Shown here: one piece after another, positions 56,428-64,000 of the stretch
How positions within the stretch are numbered: the first letter of the stretch is position 1
Layout of the letters: each line of letters starts with the position of its first letter
Assembly: GCA_965224675.1 (NCBI GenBank)
Contig: CBDDAA010000004.1
Location: 620,001 to 684,000, forward strand
Source: UBA7957 sp965224675
Lineage (GTDB): Bacteria; Pseudomonadota; Gammaproteobacteria; Granulosicoccales; Granulosicoccaceae
Direction: 5' to 3'
DNA length: 64,000 nt
Position numbers and translations under genes: made by a program
Notes under the pieces: model-generated
What the model was told of the DNA's origin: nothing
Databases searched by the model: none
Seen by the model: the letters and a program-made list of their open reading frames with translations, nothing else

Positions 56428-57174
56428 ATGAAGAATGTAGTCAGGTTAATTGAACTCATTGCGGCTGTTGTTTTTCTGATGAGCTGTTCGAGTAGCGGCG
56501 AAGAAACCTTTGAGTTTCCAGATCCCGTTAAATTTGATTTTAATAATGCAACTTTCGATACAGATTCTGCAATAATTACTAATCCCTACCTTGCATTTAC
56601 AGTCGGAAGAAAGACTGCCTTTGAAGGTGAAACCGACGAAGGTTTGGAACGTATTGATATTGAAGTGCTGGCTGAAACCAAAATGATTTTAGGTGTTGAA
56701 TGTGCGATTGTTCTCGACAGAGTTACAGTTGATGGTACTTTGGCTGAGGAAACCTGGGATTGGTATGCACAGGATACCAGTGGTACGGTATGGTATATGG
56801 GGGAATCTTCAAATGACTATGAGGATGGTGAGCTGGTATCTACAGAAGGTTCCTGGGAAGCGGGGCTAGACGTTGCTGATATTGGAAGCATTGCTGAAGC
56901 AGGCATTCAGATGTTCGCCAATCCACAGGTTGGCGCGGTTTACCATCAGGAATTCTATGAGGGTGAGGCCGTCGATGCTGCTGAGGTCGTAGATCTGGCT
57001 GCATCCGTTACGCTGTCCGACGGCTCGCAGTACACCGCACTGAAGGTCAAAGAGTGGGAACCCAATGATCCAACAGGGTTCGAGTACAAATACTTTGTGG
57101 AAAATGTCGGTTTGATTCTGGAAACTGATGAAGAAGATGAAGAGCCTATTGAACTGGTTTCACAGCAGGACTAA
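56428..57174 (+). CDS. Predicted lipoprotein, function unknown
   Basis: A 248-residue lipoprotein: FLMSC gives the lipidated Cys near residue 20, then a Ser-rich linker. AVVFLMSC, then NATFDTDSAIITNPYLAF, and ETWDWYAQDTSGTVWYMGE resemble secreted beta-rich proteins; no family is recognised. The ATG at 56428 is preferred over 56425 because GGAG is 6 nt upstream. It stands alone downstream of the kinase. Confidence 0.75.
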   Translation: MKNVVRLIELIAAVVFLMSCSSSGEETFEFPDPVKFDFNNATFDTDSAIITNPYLAFTVGRKTAFEGETDEGLERIDIEVLAETKMILGVECAIVLDRVTVDGTLAEETWDWYAQDTSGTVWYMGESSNDYEDGELVSTEGSWEAGLDVADIGSIAEAGIQMFANPQVGAVYHQEFYEGEAVDAAEVVDLAASVTLSDGSQYTALKVKEWEPNDPTGFEYKYFVENVGLILETDEEDEEPIELVSQQD

Positions 57175-57307
57175 GTATGCAACACTACACTTGTACTCTA
57201 TCAATCCTATATTGATGGGGTACTCGGTAGGGCTAAGAGCTAGAGCCTATTGCGCTACGGTGTTTCATCTGTGATGATGGTTCTTCCAGTCATATTGGAG
57301 AGGCTTG

Positions 57308-58297
57308 ATGAAATTAATCCCACACAAAAAAATGAAACAATCTACCATTGCCCTGATGACTTTTGCCGGGTTGGCGGTTAGCTCAACACTCTGGGCAGCA
57401 AAAAAAGATGCGGGGCAGGGGCATGATTACCGTACTTTTCATAGCAACGGTGAGATTGACTATGGACAAATCTCCGATTCTTACAGCGCGGATCTTGTTA
57501 TGTATCTTGCAGGTAATCAGTTTATGGTCATGGAGGATTTGATCAAGGATTTCCAGTCAGCTCATTCTGAGGTTAAAACGGTTTATGTTGAGACCATCCC
57601 GCCCGGACAGATCTTCAAGAAACAACTTCTAAAACAAGGTGAGATCAACGGTGAAAAGACCTCGATGACGCCCGATCTATTTGCCAGTGTAAACATCAAC
57701 CATTTGCGAAAATTAAAAGGCAAAGGACTAATAGATGAGCATATTATCTACATTCATAATAAATTGGAATTGATGGTCGCCAAGGGCAACCCAAAAGGTA
57801 TCAATGGTCCGCAAGATCTGGCCAGGGACGATCTGCTGCAATCGCATCCCAACCCCTTAACCGAAGGTATTTTTAAGTTTTATGGCAGTACCATGCTAAA
57901 AGACCTTAATCTTCATGAGAAGGTAACGGGTGGGAAAAAATGCAAAAGTTGTTGGGCGGTAGAGGGTAAAACCTGGTTTACCTCCAGGCATCATAGAGAA
58001 ACGCCACATCGCATCGAAAACGGTGAAGCGGATGTTGGCATTGTCTGGACTACCGAAGTGGCTTATGCCAAGCAGCAAGGCAGGCCGATAGAAGGGGTCC
58101 CGATTCCTGCGCCCTTGAATAAACAAGATAAAGTGGGCTATGCGATCGGTCCACTGTCAAAAGCAAAAAACAGTGACAACGCAAAGCGGTTTCTGAGTTA
58201 TCTGGCAACTGAACAAGCACAGAATATTTATGCAGCTTATGGTTTTGTGCCAGCCACTGCCGATGAACTTGTACTAAAGCCGTTAATGGCCAAGTAG
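57308..58297 (+). CDS. Exported substrate-binding protein, ModA/SBP_bac_11-like, orphan
   Basis: From ATG 57308 (GGAGAGG upstream) this is a 329-residue binding protein with a signal peptide ending at LWAAK. The fold pattern ADLVMYLAGNQFMVMEDLIK and ENGEADVGIVWTTEVAYA is molybdate/sulfate-binding-like. A CKSC motif (KKCKSCWAVEGKTW) and a His-rich turn (SRHHRETPHR) stand in the middle, unusual for ModA and possibly metal-binding. No permease or ATPase gene is adjacent, so it may feed a distant transporter or act as a sensor. Confidence 0.75.
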   Translation: MKLIPHKKMKQSTIALMTFAGLAVSSTLWAAKKDAGQGHDYRTFHSNGEIDYGQISDSYSADLVMYLAGNQFMVMEDLIKDFQSAHSEVKTVYVETIPPGQIFKKQLLKQGEINGEKTSMTPDLFASVNINHLRKLKGKGLIDEHIIYIHNKLELMVAKGNPKGINGPQDLARDDLLQSHPNPLTEGIFKFYGSTMLKDLNLHEKVTGGKKCKSCWAVEGKTWFTSRHHRETPHRIENGEADVGIVWTTEVAYAKQQGRPIEGVPIPAPLNKQDKVGYAIGPLSKAKNSDNAKRFLSYLATEQAQNIYAAYGFVPATADELVLKPLMAK

Positions 58298-58322
58298 CTG
58301 CCACGTTGGTAAAACAATGCCA

Positions 58323-58964
58323 TCACTTAATTTCGCGCAGCCTCTCCAGGGCATCAAGGATTAACTCAAGCCCGAAATTAAAATCATGCACGCCGTCGTG
58401 GGTGCCATCTATAACCTGATGCGCAAGTGCATTTAGATAAGGATACTGCTGCGGCGGAACCAGCGAAAGATAGTCCGCCGCTGTATCTGCATACGCCGAA
58501 GGGTCGATGGGAAAGTTCAGCTCTTGCAGGGTGAAACCATAGATATGACTGTCGATGGCATTCCAGGCACGGTCGGCCATCTCGTAAGAAAACCCCGCCT
58601 CGCGCAGACAGCCCACAGTGGCATTGACGTAGTTTAACATCGCCGGTCCGATATTGATCCGGGACACGATCAGCATAGACATCCAAGGATGGCGCAACAG
58701 CACGGTATGGGCAGAAGTCGCCCGCTTACGCATTGCCTGTTGCCAATCAGTACCGATGTCGGGTACATCAATCTCTGCCACGACGATATCAACAATGCCG
58801 TTAAGCACCTCTTCCTTGTTCGCAACATGATTGTAGAGTGACATCGCCTCAACCCCCAGCGTCTGAGCCAGTTTACGCATTGTTAGTGATTTAATATCGC
58901 TTTTGTCTGCCAGCTTGATAGCCGCACGTAGTACCCGATTTCGGGATAAAGGCGTTTTTTTCAT
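58323..58964 (-). CDS. TetR-family regulator
   Basis: A 213-residue repressor with helix-turn-helix (VLRAAIKLADKSDIKSLTMR, TLGVEAMSLYNHVANKEEVL) and a C-terminal domain of the TetR tetracycline-repressor type. It is divergent from a quinone oxidoreductase gene, with two identical palindromes between them at 58986-59035. Confidence 0.9.
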   Translation of the reverse strand: MKKTPLSRNRVLRAAIKLADKSDIKSLTMRKLAQTLGVEAMSLYNHVANKEEVLNGIVDIVVAEIDVPDIGTDWQQAMRKRATSAHTVLLRHPWMSMLIVSRINIGPAMLNYVNATVGCLREAGFSYEMADRAWNAIDSHIYGFTLQELNFPIDPSAYADTAADYLSLVPPQQYPYLNALAHQVIDGTHDGVHDFNFGLELILDALERLREIK

Positions 58965-58985
58965 TTTATGTTTTTTTCTTGACTT

Positions 58986-59035
58986 ACTTACACTGTAAGT
59001 CTAGTATCTGTCAGAAGTCAACTTACAGTGTAAGT
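58986..59035. promoter_or_regulatory. Twin 15-bp palindromic operators
   Basis: ACTTACACTGTAAGT (58986-59000) and ACTTACAGTGTAAGT (59021-59035) are perfect palindromes around one central base, 35 bp centre to centre, between tetR and the oxidoreductase. This is the usual layout of an autoregulated TetR pair. Confidence 0.85.
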
Positions 59036-59089
59036 TATAAATATAGATATCATCAATAGAGAATTGCCTGATTAAGGAACAGCTAAACC

Positions 59090-59440
59090 ATGAAAGCGAT
59101 AGTCAACACAAAATATGGGCCAGCCGAGGTCCTTCAGCTTAAAGAAGTAAGAAAGCCCATACCCAAGAATAATGAAGTATTGATAAAGATCCATGCGACT
59201 GCTGTCTCATCGGGAGATTGGAAAATGCGCAAGGCTGACCCATTTATTGTCAGACTGTTTTTTGGTCTTACTAAACCCCGAAAAACCATATTAGGATATG
59301 TCCTGGCGGGTGAGATTGAAGCAATCGGCAAAGACGTAAAGCTGTTCAAAGCAGGCGAGAAAGTTTTTGCAACCACAGGAATGGAATTTGGCGCTTATGC
59401 CGAGTATAAATGCCTACCTGAAAAAGGGGAGCATATTCGA
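59090..59440 (+). pseudogene. Zinc-free quinone oxidoreductase (MDR family), truncated by a MITE
   Basis: 117 codons of a medium-chain dehydrogenase: MKAIVNTKYGPAEVLQLKEV, TAVSSGDWKMRKADPF, ILGYVLAGEIEAIGKDVKLF, KVFATTGMEFGAYAEYKCLP. Full-length enzymes have about 320-330 residues, so the whole Rossmann half is missing. Homology ends at the left end of MITE copy E at 59441, and no remaining part is seen after it. The start and operator region are intact, so a short product may still be made. Confidence 0.8.
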
Positions 59441-59549
59441 GGACAGGCACTAAATAGAATGACTTTTTAAAATTATTAAATCTTATAAAAACAGTAAATT
59501 AAATTACTATTTCCAAGTTATTTATAAGATTTAGTAGAGTGCCTGTAGC
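59441..59549. mobile_element. MITE family 1, copy E (inserted in the oxidoreductase gene)
   Basis: GGACAGGCACTAAAT (left) and AGTAGAGTGCCTGT (right, ending 59547) are inverted ends; the interior (TTATAAAAACAGTAAATTAA) is AT-rich like the other copies. Confidence 0.7.
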
Positions 59550-59561
59550 TTTTAAAGCTGA

Positions 59562-59680
59562 GGCACGTTCTCGCAGGGTAGTCACTCTATCTCAAGAGGG
59601 CGCAAAGCTTTTCAGTCCTTGAAAAGAGCTAGCTTTTCCCTGCAGGCTAAACCTTATCTCGCGGTATTACGGGCTTTCTA
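59562..59680 (+). promoter_or_regulatory. Candidate c-di-GMP-I (GEMM)-like riboswitch motif
   Basis: In order: CGCAGGGTA, a hairpin-like CTCTATCTCAAGAG, GGGCGCAAAGC (59598-59608), a stem-loop CTTTTCAGTCCTTGAAAAG, GGCTAAACC (59645-59653) and GCGGTATTACGGG. The CGCAAAGC and GGCYUAAACC elements recall the GEMM-I core, but the GNRA tetraloop is not seen and the stem-loop between them is non-canonical. It may be a degenerate copy. Confidence 0.3.
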
Positions 59681-59761
59681 TCGATACCCTTTGTATGCAA
59701 CACTACGTTAGCATTTTCTTTTCGTAGCTGATGTTTACAAGAATAACGAGGTATCAAACCA

Positions 59762-60316
59762 ATGGCGATTAACGGTGATCCAACAGTTGCACTTAATAGC
59801 ATCGAATTCGAGAAACTTTCTGAGCTGGTGAAGACTTGGATGAATAAAGGCTTGACGATGAAAGAAGCCTTTAACTATTCCATTAGGAAGCTGGATATTG
59901 TGGCGAAAATATCTTACACAACTTTTGAAATTAATATTAATCGCTTGGCAAATGCCACCAGCGTGAGGGGACCGCTGAATATTCTTGCCTCTCAGATACA
60001 AAGAATACCCCCTGCAACGGGAGCAGTGATGTGGGCAAAGCGCAGATACTGGCTGGCCTACTTGTCAGTGCTCGGTATGCTTCCCTGGCTTTTGCCAGCG
60101 GCTGCGGCACATGGTGGGAGATCGGGGACTGCCTCATTATTTGGGGTGGTAGGGCTTGCCGTAGTGATGGGGGTTACTTTGTATACTTGCTCACCCGGAT
60201 TAAGATCGGCTCCTGAGTTTCAGGCTTTATCAATAAACCCAGTGACGGGGGATTTGCTTTGTTATCGCCTAAGCGAGTGGGTAGCATGCCCACCTGAAGT
60301 ATACAGGGACAACTAG
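59762..60316 (+). CDS. Hypothetical protein with two C-terminal helices
   Basis: A 184-residue protein with GAGGT upstream of the ATG. Residues 1-75 look like a small helical domain (FEKLSELVKTWMNKGLTMKE); two hydrophobic segments lie near 98-115 and 127-145. I recognise no family. If the RNA motif upstream is real, this gene would be its target. Confidence 0.55.
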   Translation: MAINGDPTVALNSIEFEKLSELVKTWMNKGLTMKEAFNYSIRKLDIVAKISYTTFEININRLANATSVRGPLNILASQIQRIPPATGAVMWAKRRYWLAYLSVLGMLPWLLPAAAAHGGRSGTASLFGVVGLAVVMGVTLYTCSPGLRSAPEFQALSINPVTGDLLCYRLSEWVACPPEVYRDN

Positions 60317-60361
60317 CCCGCTTATTCAAAAAGCTTATGGTCTATAGCGGTTTTATGGGTC

Positions 60362-61231
60362 CTAAGACGAATTTATTTCTTTAATCCAATGCGCTCCGGT
60401 TTGTGATCTAAGACATAGAGACCAAGGAAACGAATTGAAAGCATGGATGCGAGCAGAATTAAAAGTGCGGCCTGCAATATCATAAATATTACCCAATGGC
60501 TCTTGCGTGTCTAAAATTGAATCACTTTGGTAGGCACCCACTATCGCGAAATCTATAGAAACCTGCTTTCTGGTTTCAAGATTTGGTTTGGGGTCTCTTG
60601 GATCGACCAGCGACAGTGGCAGCGGTCGAATGGGTAGAATTCCTCGGTTTGATCTTTTTAAAAAATTATTCGCGTAAGTGTGTGAAGTGCCTACACTGGC
60701 AGTCATTTTTTGCTGTATGTAGTTAATTTCACGTGCAACCAGAGTGCTTGTGAATGCCGGATATCGCAAGTTATTCACTATAGTTCGCTTAAGAGACAAT
60801 GATATCAGACCTGTATTTAAATATACTTCGAAATCAGGATGTTGAATGTCGCCCGCAAGGAGCAGGCTATGGCGAATAATTGTTTTTATAGTCATCTGAC
60901 CTATTCCAAATGACGTACCAATATTAAACCTTTCCTGAAGTTGATCTAACACGCCGTAATCAGACAGTTCGTTAGCTATAACCACCAAAAGCTTAACAGG
61001 GTCGATTTTTTCCGTTTCGGCAGCTTTTACAATTTGTTGTAGCGTCGAACTACTTAGCCTTTTTTGAAGCCATACCAGACGCGAGCTGCATGATAAAAAC
61101 TGTACCTGTTTCGGGTTTGCTCTTGGAATGACTCCGGGCCTATTCAATTCACTTACCAGAATGACTGTTGTAGTAATAAAAACAATGACTACAAGCCAGG
61201 AGAGTCGTTGCATTCTAGTGTAGTGTTTCAT
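60362..61231 (-). CDS. Lytic-transglycosylase-like membrane protein
   Basis: Up to 289 residues. The ATG at 61231 opens inside a 14-bp repeat; the second Met (61213) gives MQRLSWLVVIVFITTTVILV, a clean membrane anchor, and may be the real start. The core IANELSDYGVLDQL followed by SFGIGQMTIKTI resembles the lysozyme-like fold, in which a Glu (in ANELS) precedes a SxGxxQM motif. Function is inferred only from that pattern. Confidence 0.6.
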   Translation of the reverse strand: MKHYTRMQRLSWLVVIVFITTTVILVSELNRPGVIPRANPKQVQFLSCSSRLVWLQKRLSSSTLQQIVKAAETEKIDPVKLLVVIANELSDYGVLDQLQERFNIGTSFGIGQMTIKTIIRHSLLLAGDIQHPDFEVYLNTGLISLSLKRTIVNNLRYPAFTSTLVAREINYIQQKMTASVGTSHTYANNFLKRSNRGILPIRPLPLSLVDPRDPKPNLETRKQVSIDFAIVGAYQSDSILDTQEPLGNIYDIAGRTFNSARIHAFNSFPWSLCLRSQTGAHWIKEINSS

Positions 61232-61266
61232 ATTAATTGTGTACTATGTATAAAACACTACACTAG
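61215..61266. promoter_or_regulatory. 14-bp inverted repeat at the transglycosylase-like gene start
   Basis: AAACACTACACTAG (61253-61266) and its complement at 61215-61228 are perfect inverted copies 24 bp apart. The same 14-mer occurs at 54037-54050. Confidence 0.6.
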
Positions 61267-61484
61267 CACCTAAGTAACTTGTCTATCGCAACAAAATCTG
61301 AGCTGCACAGGCCAATTGTGGAGAGTTGGCTTTGCCTTTCATCAAGCCGGTTGGGGGTTAATTCATTTTCATTGAATCTATACTGATCGATTCGGTTCAT
61401 CAACATGGGTCCAGCCGTATTATTCGCGTAAATGCATTCTTTGTAGTGGGGCCCGGTGGTTCTTAGTAGATTGATCTCCAGCAG

Positions 61485-62363
61485 TCAGGGCTTCATATGT
61501 TTGATTATAGCGGTTGCGCATTCGTCTGGCTTCTCCTCAGCGATGAAATGTCCACAATCGAGTGGAAGATCGACAACGTTTTCGGACCATTCATTCCAGA
61601 TTTGTAATATGTTCCCTGATCGACTCTTGAGAAATTGTTCGCCCCAAATCACCAATGTTGCGCAGGTAATTTTGTGTCCATTCTCACGATCTGCCCGATC
61701 ATGATCAATGTCGCACGTCACCCCAGCTCGGTAATCTTCACAGGTGGATTCCAGTGTCAATCGGTTTAAAAACTGAGCCTGGTAATCTTGTAAAGCGGCT
61801 TCGTTTAATGAATTTCCCTTGCCGATCCAGCGATCAATGAGCGTCTTTACCCAGAAATGGGGTTCATTGGCAATCAGCTTTTCAGGCAATGGTGCTGGTT
61901 GAGAGAGCAATGGCCAATGAAAGGTACTCATTGCAACATTCTGATCCATGCGTTCCCACAAGACGAGCGTCGGTATAATATCTATGCAGACAAGATGAGT
62001 TACCCTGCCTGGATGGTCCAGAGCCATTCTATAGGCGGTCCGTCCGCCACGATCATGGCCGGCTACAGCAAACTTCTGGAAGCCTAGCTCGTGCATAAGT
62101 TCGACGGCATCATTAGCCATTGTACGTTTGGAATAGTTTTCATGATCTGAATCAGGTGCGGGGCCTCTGGTTCTGCCATATCCGCGAATATCCGGAATGA
62201 TCAGAGAAAAGTGTTCTGCAAGTATGGGTGCAATGGCATGGAAAGCCATGTGTGTCTGAGGATAACCGTGCAGCAATAGGAGGGGAGGTCCCTTCCCGCC
62301 AGTCACGACAAAGTGCTCAATTCCATTTGCTCTGATGTAGCGTTTTTCAAAATCCTCAAACAT
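61485..62363 (-). CDS. Alpha/beta hydrolase of the fluoroacetate-dehalogenase group
   Basis: From ATG 62363 (a TTG-started longer frame begins at 62399) it has 292 residues. HGYPQTHMAFH, PDIRGYGRT, nucleophile Asp in AGHDRGGRTAYRMALDHP and the late LDCGHFIAEEKP His are the FAc-DEX pattern; true fluoroacetate dehalogenases share the DRGGR segment. Epoxide hydrolases are an alternative. It is followed by no co-directional gene. Confidence 0.8.
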   Translation of the reverse strand: MFEDFEKRYIRANGIEHFVVTGGKGPPLLLLHGYPQTHMAFHAIAPILAEHFSLIIPDIRGYGRTRGPAPDSDHENYSKRTMANDAVELMHELGFQKFAVAGHDRGGRTAYRMALDHPGRVTHLVCIDIIPTLVLWERMDQNVAMSTFHWPLLSQPAPLPEKLIANEPHFWVKTLIDRWIGKGNSLNEAALQDYQAQFLNRLTLESTCEDYRAGVTCDIDHDRADRENGHKITCATLVIWGEQFLKSRSGNILQIWNEWSENVVDLPLDCGHFIAEEKPDECATAIIKHMKP

Positions 62364-62431
62364 GCTGTCTGGTCCCTTCTCTGGTTTTATAGAATCCAAT
62401 TAAAAACTTCCGTAGGTAAAGAAAAGTCACG

Positions 62432-63520
62432 CTAAATTAGATATTGTGCAACCGTGTCTTCATTCCAACTTACACCTGTACCCGTCGCATCGCCGATAAT
62501 CGCCATGCCTTTTTCAATCTGCAGAGGTTCCGCCAGAATAGGGTTCCACCAATCAGAGTATTCTAGCCAATGGGCTGTTGGCGTAAGGCACAGAAGTTGT
62601 GTGCTGATTTCTGGCCATAAGTGATTTGATAGCTGGATATTGTGCGTTTGCGCCATTGCTGCTGCACGCATCCATCCTGTTACACCGCCAATTTTCATAA
62701 CATCAGGCATCATGAGGTCAGATGCTTGTGCTTCAATTGCGTGCATCATGTCAAGTGTTCCCCACCAGTTTTCCCCACATTGTATTGCTGTTTTTGCTTC
62801 TCGCGTCACACGTGCATGGCCTGTATAATCTTGCGCGAGGGTTGGTTCTTCAACCCATGTAAGTCCTTCCTCATCCAACATACGCATGCGCTGTATAGCC
62901 TCAGTGGGTGTGAGGCATTGATTGTAATCAACCATTATCTCTACATCATTGCCGACGGCTTTTCGCATTGTGCGTATGACTTTGACATCTTCCTCAACGG
63001 ATGCATAACCAATTTTTGCCTTTACGCCTAAAAATCCTTTTTTAGCCCAGCTTTCTGCAACCTCTGCTGAACCTGTTGCGCCATCGTATCCTACTGCCCC
63101 ATAGGCTTGCATAGGCTTCTCAACGCCACCGAGTAATTGTACCAAGGACAATCCTTGAATGCGGGATAAGGCATCCCATAGTGCCATGTCGATAGCCGCC
63201 AATGCCATTGCGACTAAGCCTTGCGTGCCCAGAAGGCGGAATTGTTTTTTGAGTTTTTGTTCTATTTCAAGGGGTGCAAGTGCTTCATTAATTATCAATC
63301 CTTCAAGGTTTTTAATAAATTCTGCTGTTGGTTTTAGTGCCATAGGTGTATATGTGAAAATCATACTGTGGCCCACAGTACCTTCATTGGTTTCAATATC
63401 CGTTAATATCACGGGTGATTCAATAATTACACCGCTTGCCGTGCGATGCGGGGTATTCATAGGTACGCGTACAGATCGAACACGAAGTGCTTTAATGGTA
63501 ATTGAAGTATTTTTTTGCAT
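62432..63520 (-). CDS. Mandelate racemase/muconate-lactonizing-enzyme family protein
   Basis: A 362-residue enolase-superfamily enzyme. KAKIG supplies the KxK base, VDYNQ and WVEEP the first two metal ligands, GEN (CGENWW) the third, DVMKIGG an Asp, and SNHLWPE the His of the His-Asp dyad of the mandelate racemase subgroup. It abstracts a proton next to a carboxylate, so it may racemise or dehydrate an acid; the substrate is unknown. A GntR gene lies upstream on the same strand. Confidence 0.88.
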   Translation of the reverse strand: MQKNTSITIKALRVRSVRVPMNTPHRTASGVIIESPVILTDIETNEGTVGHSMIFTYTPMALKPTAEFIKNLEGLIINEALAPLEIEQKLKKQFRLLGTQGLVAMALAAIDMALWDALSRIQGLSLVQLLGGVEKPMQAYGAVGYDGATGSAEVAESWAKKGFLGVKAKIGYASVEEDVKVIRTMRKAVGNDVEIMVDYNQCLTPTEAIQRMRMLDEEGLTWVEEPTLAQDYTGHARVTREAKTAIQCGENWWGTLDMMHAIEAQASDLMMPDVMKIGGVTGWMRAAAMAQTHNIQLSNHLWPEISTQLLCLTPTAHWLEYSDWWNPILAEPLQIEKGMAIIGDATGTGVSWNEDTVAQYLI

Positions 63521-63551
63521 GCTTGTTACTCTTTTGTTTTGTCTAGATGCC

Positions 63552-63565
63552 TTTTCAACAGGCTG
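63552..63565. repeat. MITE family 2 end
   Basis: TTTTCAACAGGCTG is identical to the right end of the complete copy (29171-29184). It lies just before the racemase-family gene. Confidence 0.4.
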
Positions 63566-63632
63566 CTAGCGTGATTTATCCAAATCTGGATATAAGAAAC
63601 AAGTAGCTAATGGTTAGGTGAAACAAGAAAAA

Positions 63633-64000
63633 TTAATCTTGATGACGCTTATCAAATAAATTCTTAAGGGTCTCAGCTCTATTGATAACAATACTTTCTT
63701 CTAAACGCTCTTCTCGATATTTTGTTATGTATATCTCTACCCAGGATAAGTGTTTTTGCATAGCTGTCATTGCCTGATTCGGCTTGCCAGCTAATATTGC
63801 ATCTAAAACTTCTGTATGTTGACCAATGATTGATGACCTTTGCGAGGGCTCAATAAATAAGCCTTTTAAGTTTGTCGCTACACTCTGTTGTAAAACCTTA
63901 AACAAATTCTGCATGATATGAAGCAAAACAGGATTATGTGCTGCCATAGCAATGGATAAATGAAAATCAACATCACATTTAGCCTCTTGCGTTTGCTCAT
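63633..64000 (-). CDS. GntR/FadR-family regulator, C-terminal FCD domain (5' end beyond the window)
   Basis: The frame is open to the edge (about 122 residues visible). VDFHLSIAMAAHNPVLLHIM, then QHTEVLDAILAGKPNQAMTA and MQKHL show the FCD ligand domain with its metal His pattern. The DNA-binding winged helix is outside the window. It precedes the mandelate-racemase-like gene and probably controls it. Confidence 0.88.
   Translation of the reverse strand, partial: EQTQEAKCDVDFHLSIAMAAHNPVLLHIMQNLFKVLQQSVATNLKGLFIEPSQRSSIIGQHTEVLDAILAGKPNQAMTAMQKHLSWVEIYITKYREERLEESIVINRAETLKNLFDKRHQD

Overview
The window reads as chromosome of a gammaproteobacterium of moderate GC content. The protein families (SpuC/AguA/AguB-type polyamine catabolism, PotFGHI-like importer, AlgE-like porin, TRAP transporters, LuxR, TetR and OmpR regulators) fit that group. 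No rRNA or tRNA was recognised, so I do not name a genus. Two kinds of DNA alternate: compact metabolic operons, and gene-poor stretches full of mobile-element debris, toxin-antitoxin (TA) modules and broken genes.

Layout. 1-5 kb: a window-edge SGNH hydrolase; an exported cytidine-deaminase-like/ankyrin fusion lying between two facing IS3-family remnants; a lipoprotein. 5.3-16.9 kb: a polyamine/agmatine locus. A PotFGHI-like importer is followed by aguA, a periplasmic amidohydrolase, a spuC-like aminotransferase, aguB and a LuxR regulator, which implies uptake of agmatine or putrescine and conversion agmatine -> N-carbamoylputrescine -> putrescine -> 4-aminobutanal. A convergent carbamoylase and a second, Fbp-like ABC importer follow (to 21.5 kb), then a GAF-LuxR regulator and an exported metallo-beta-lactamase-fold protein. 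24-29 kb: an accessory block with a DUF2971 protein, a membrane-anchored STAND NTPase with a C-terminal FGE (C-lectin-fold) domain, a truncated avd gene, and vapBC. STAND-FGE plus avd is the start of a diversity-generating retroelement (DGR) whose template repeat and reverse transcriptase are missing; a small inverted-repeat element sits exactly at the break. 29-36 kb: sugar and epimerase genes, a long perfect hairpin, and a large toxin-like gene ending in a deaminase domain, broken by frameshifts. 36.3-42 kb: a TRAP transporter, amidase and 2-hydroxyacid dehydrogenase operon. 42-44.8 kb: a dehalogenase-like hydrolase, an epimerase and TetR around paired operators.

44.8-52.3 kb is best explained as an integron cassette array without integrase in view. 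Small genes (LysE, GFA, BrnTA, RelE/XRE, a second BrnTA, HigB/NadS-like) all lie on the minus strand with attC-like sites at their 3' ends. Two group II intron fragments lie in the opposite orientation, inserted in or next to attC sites, as expected of the group IIC-attC intron class. Two IS1182-family copies both lack the catalytic centre of the transposase. 52.5-64 kb holds an AlgE-like porin divergent from an OmpR/histidine-kinase pair, a lipoprotein, an orphan molybdate-type binding protein, a TetR gene with twin palindromic operators facing a quinone oxidoreductase cut off by another inverted-repeat element, a candidate c-di-GMP-I-like RNA motif, a lytic-transglycosylase-like protein, a dehalogenase-family hydrolase, a mandelate-racemase-family enzyme and a GntR regulator running off the edge.

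All functions are inferred from motifs and family resemblance read by eye; no database search was run.
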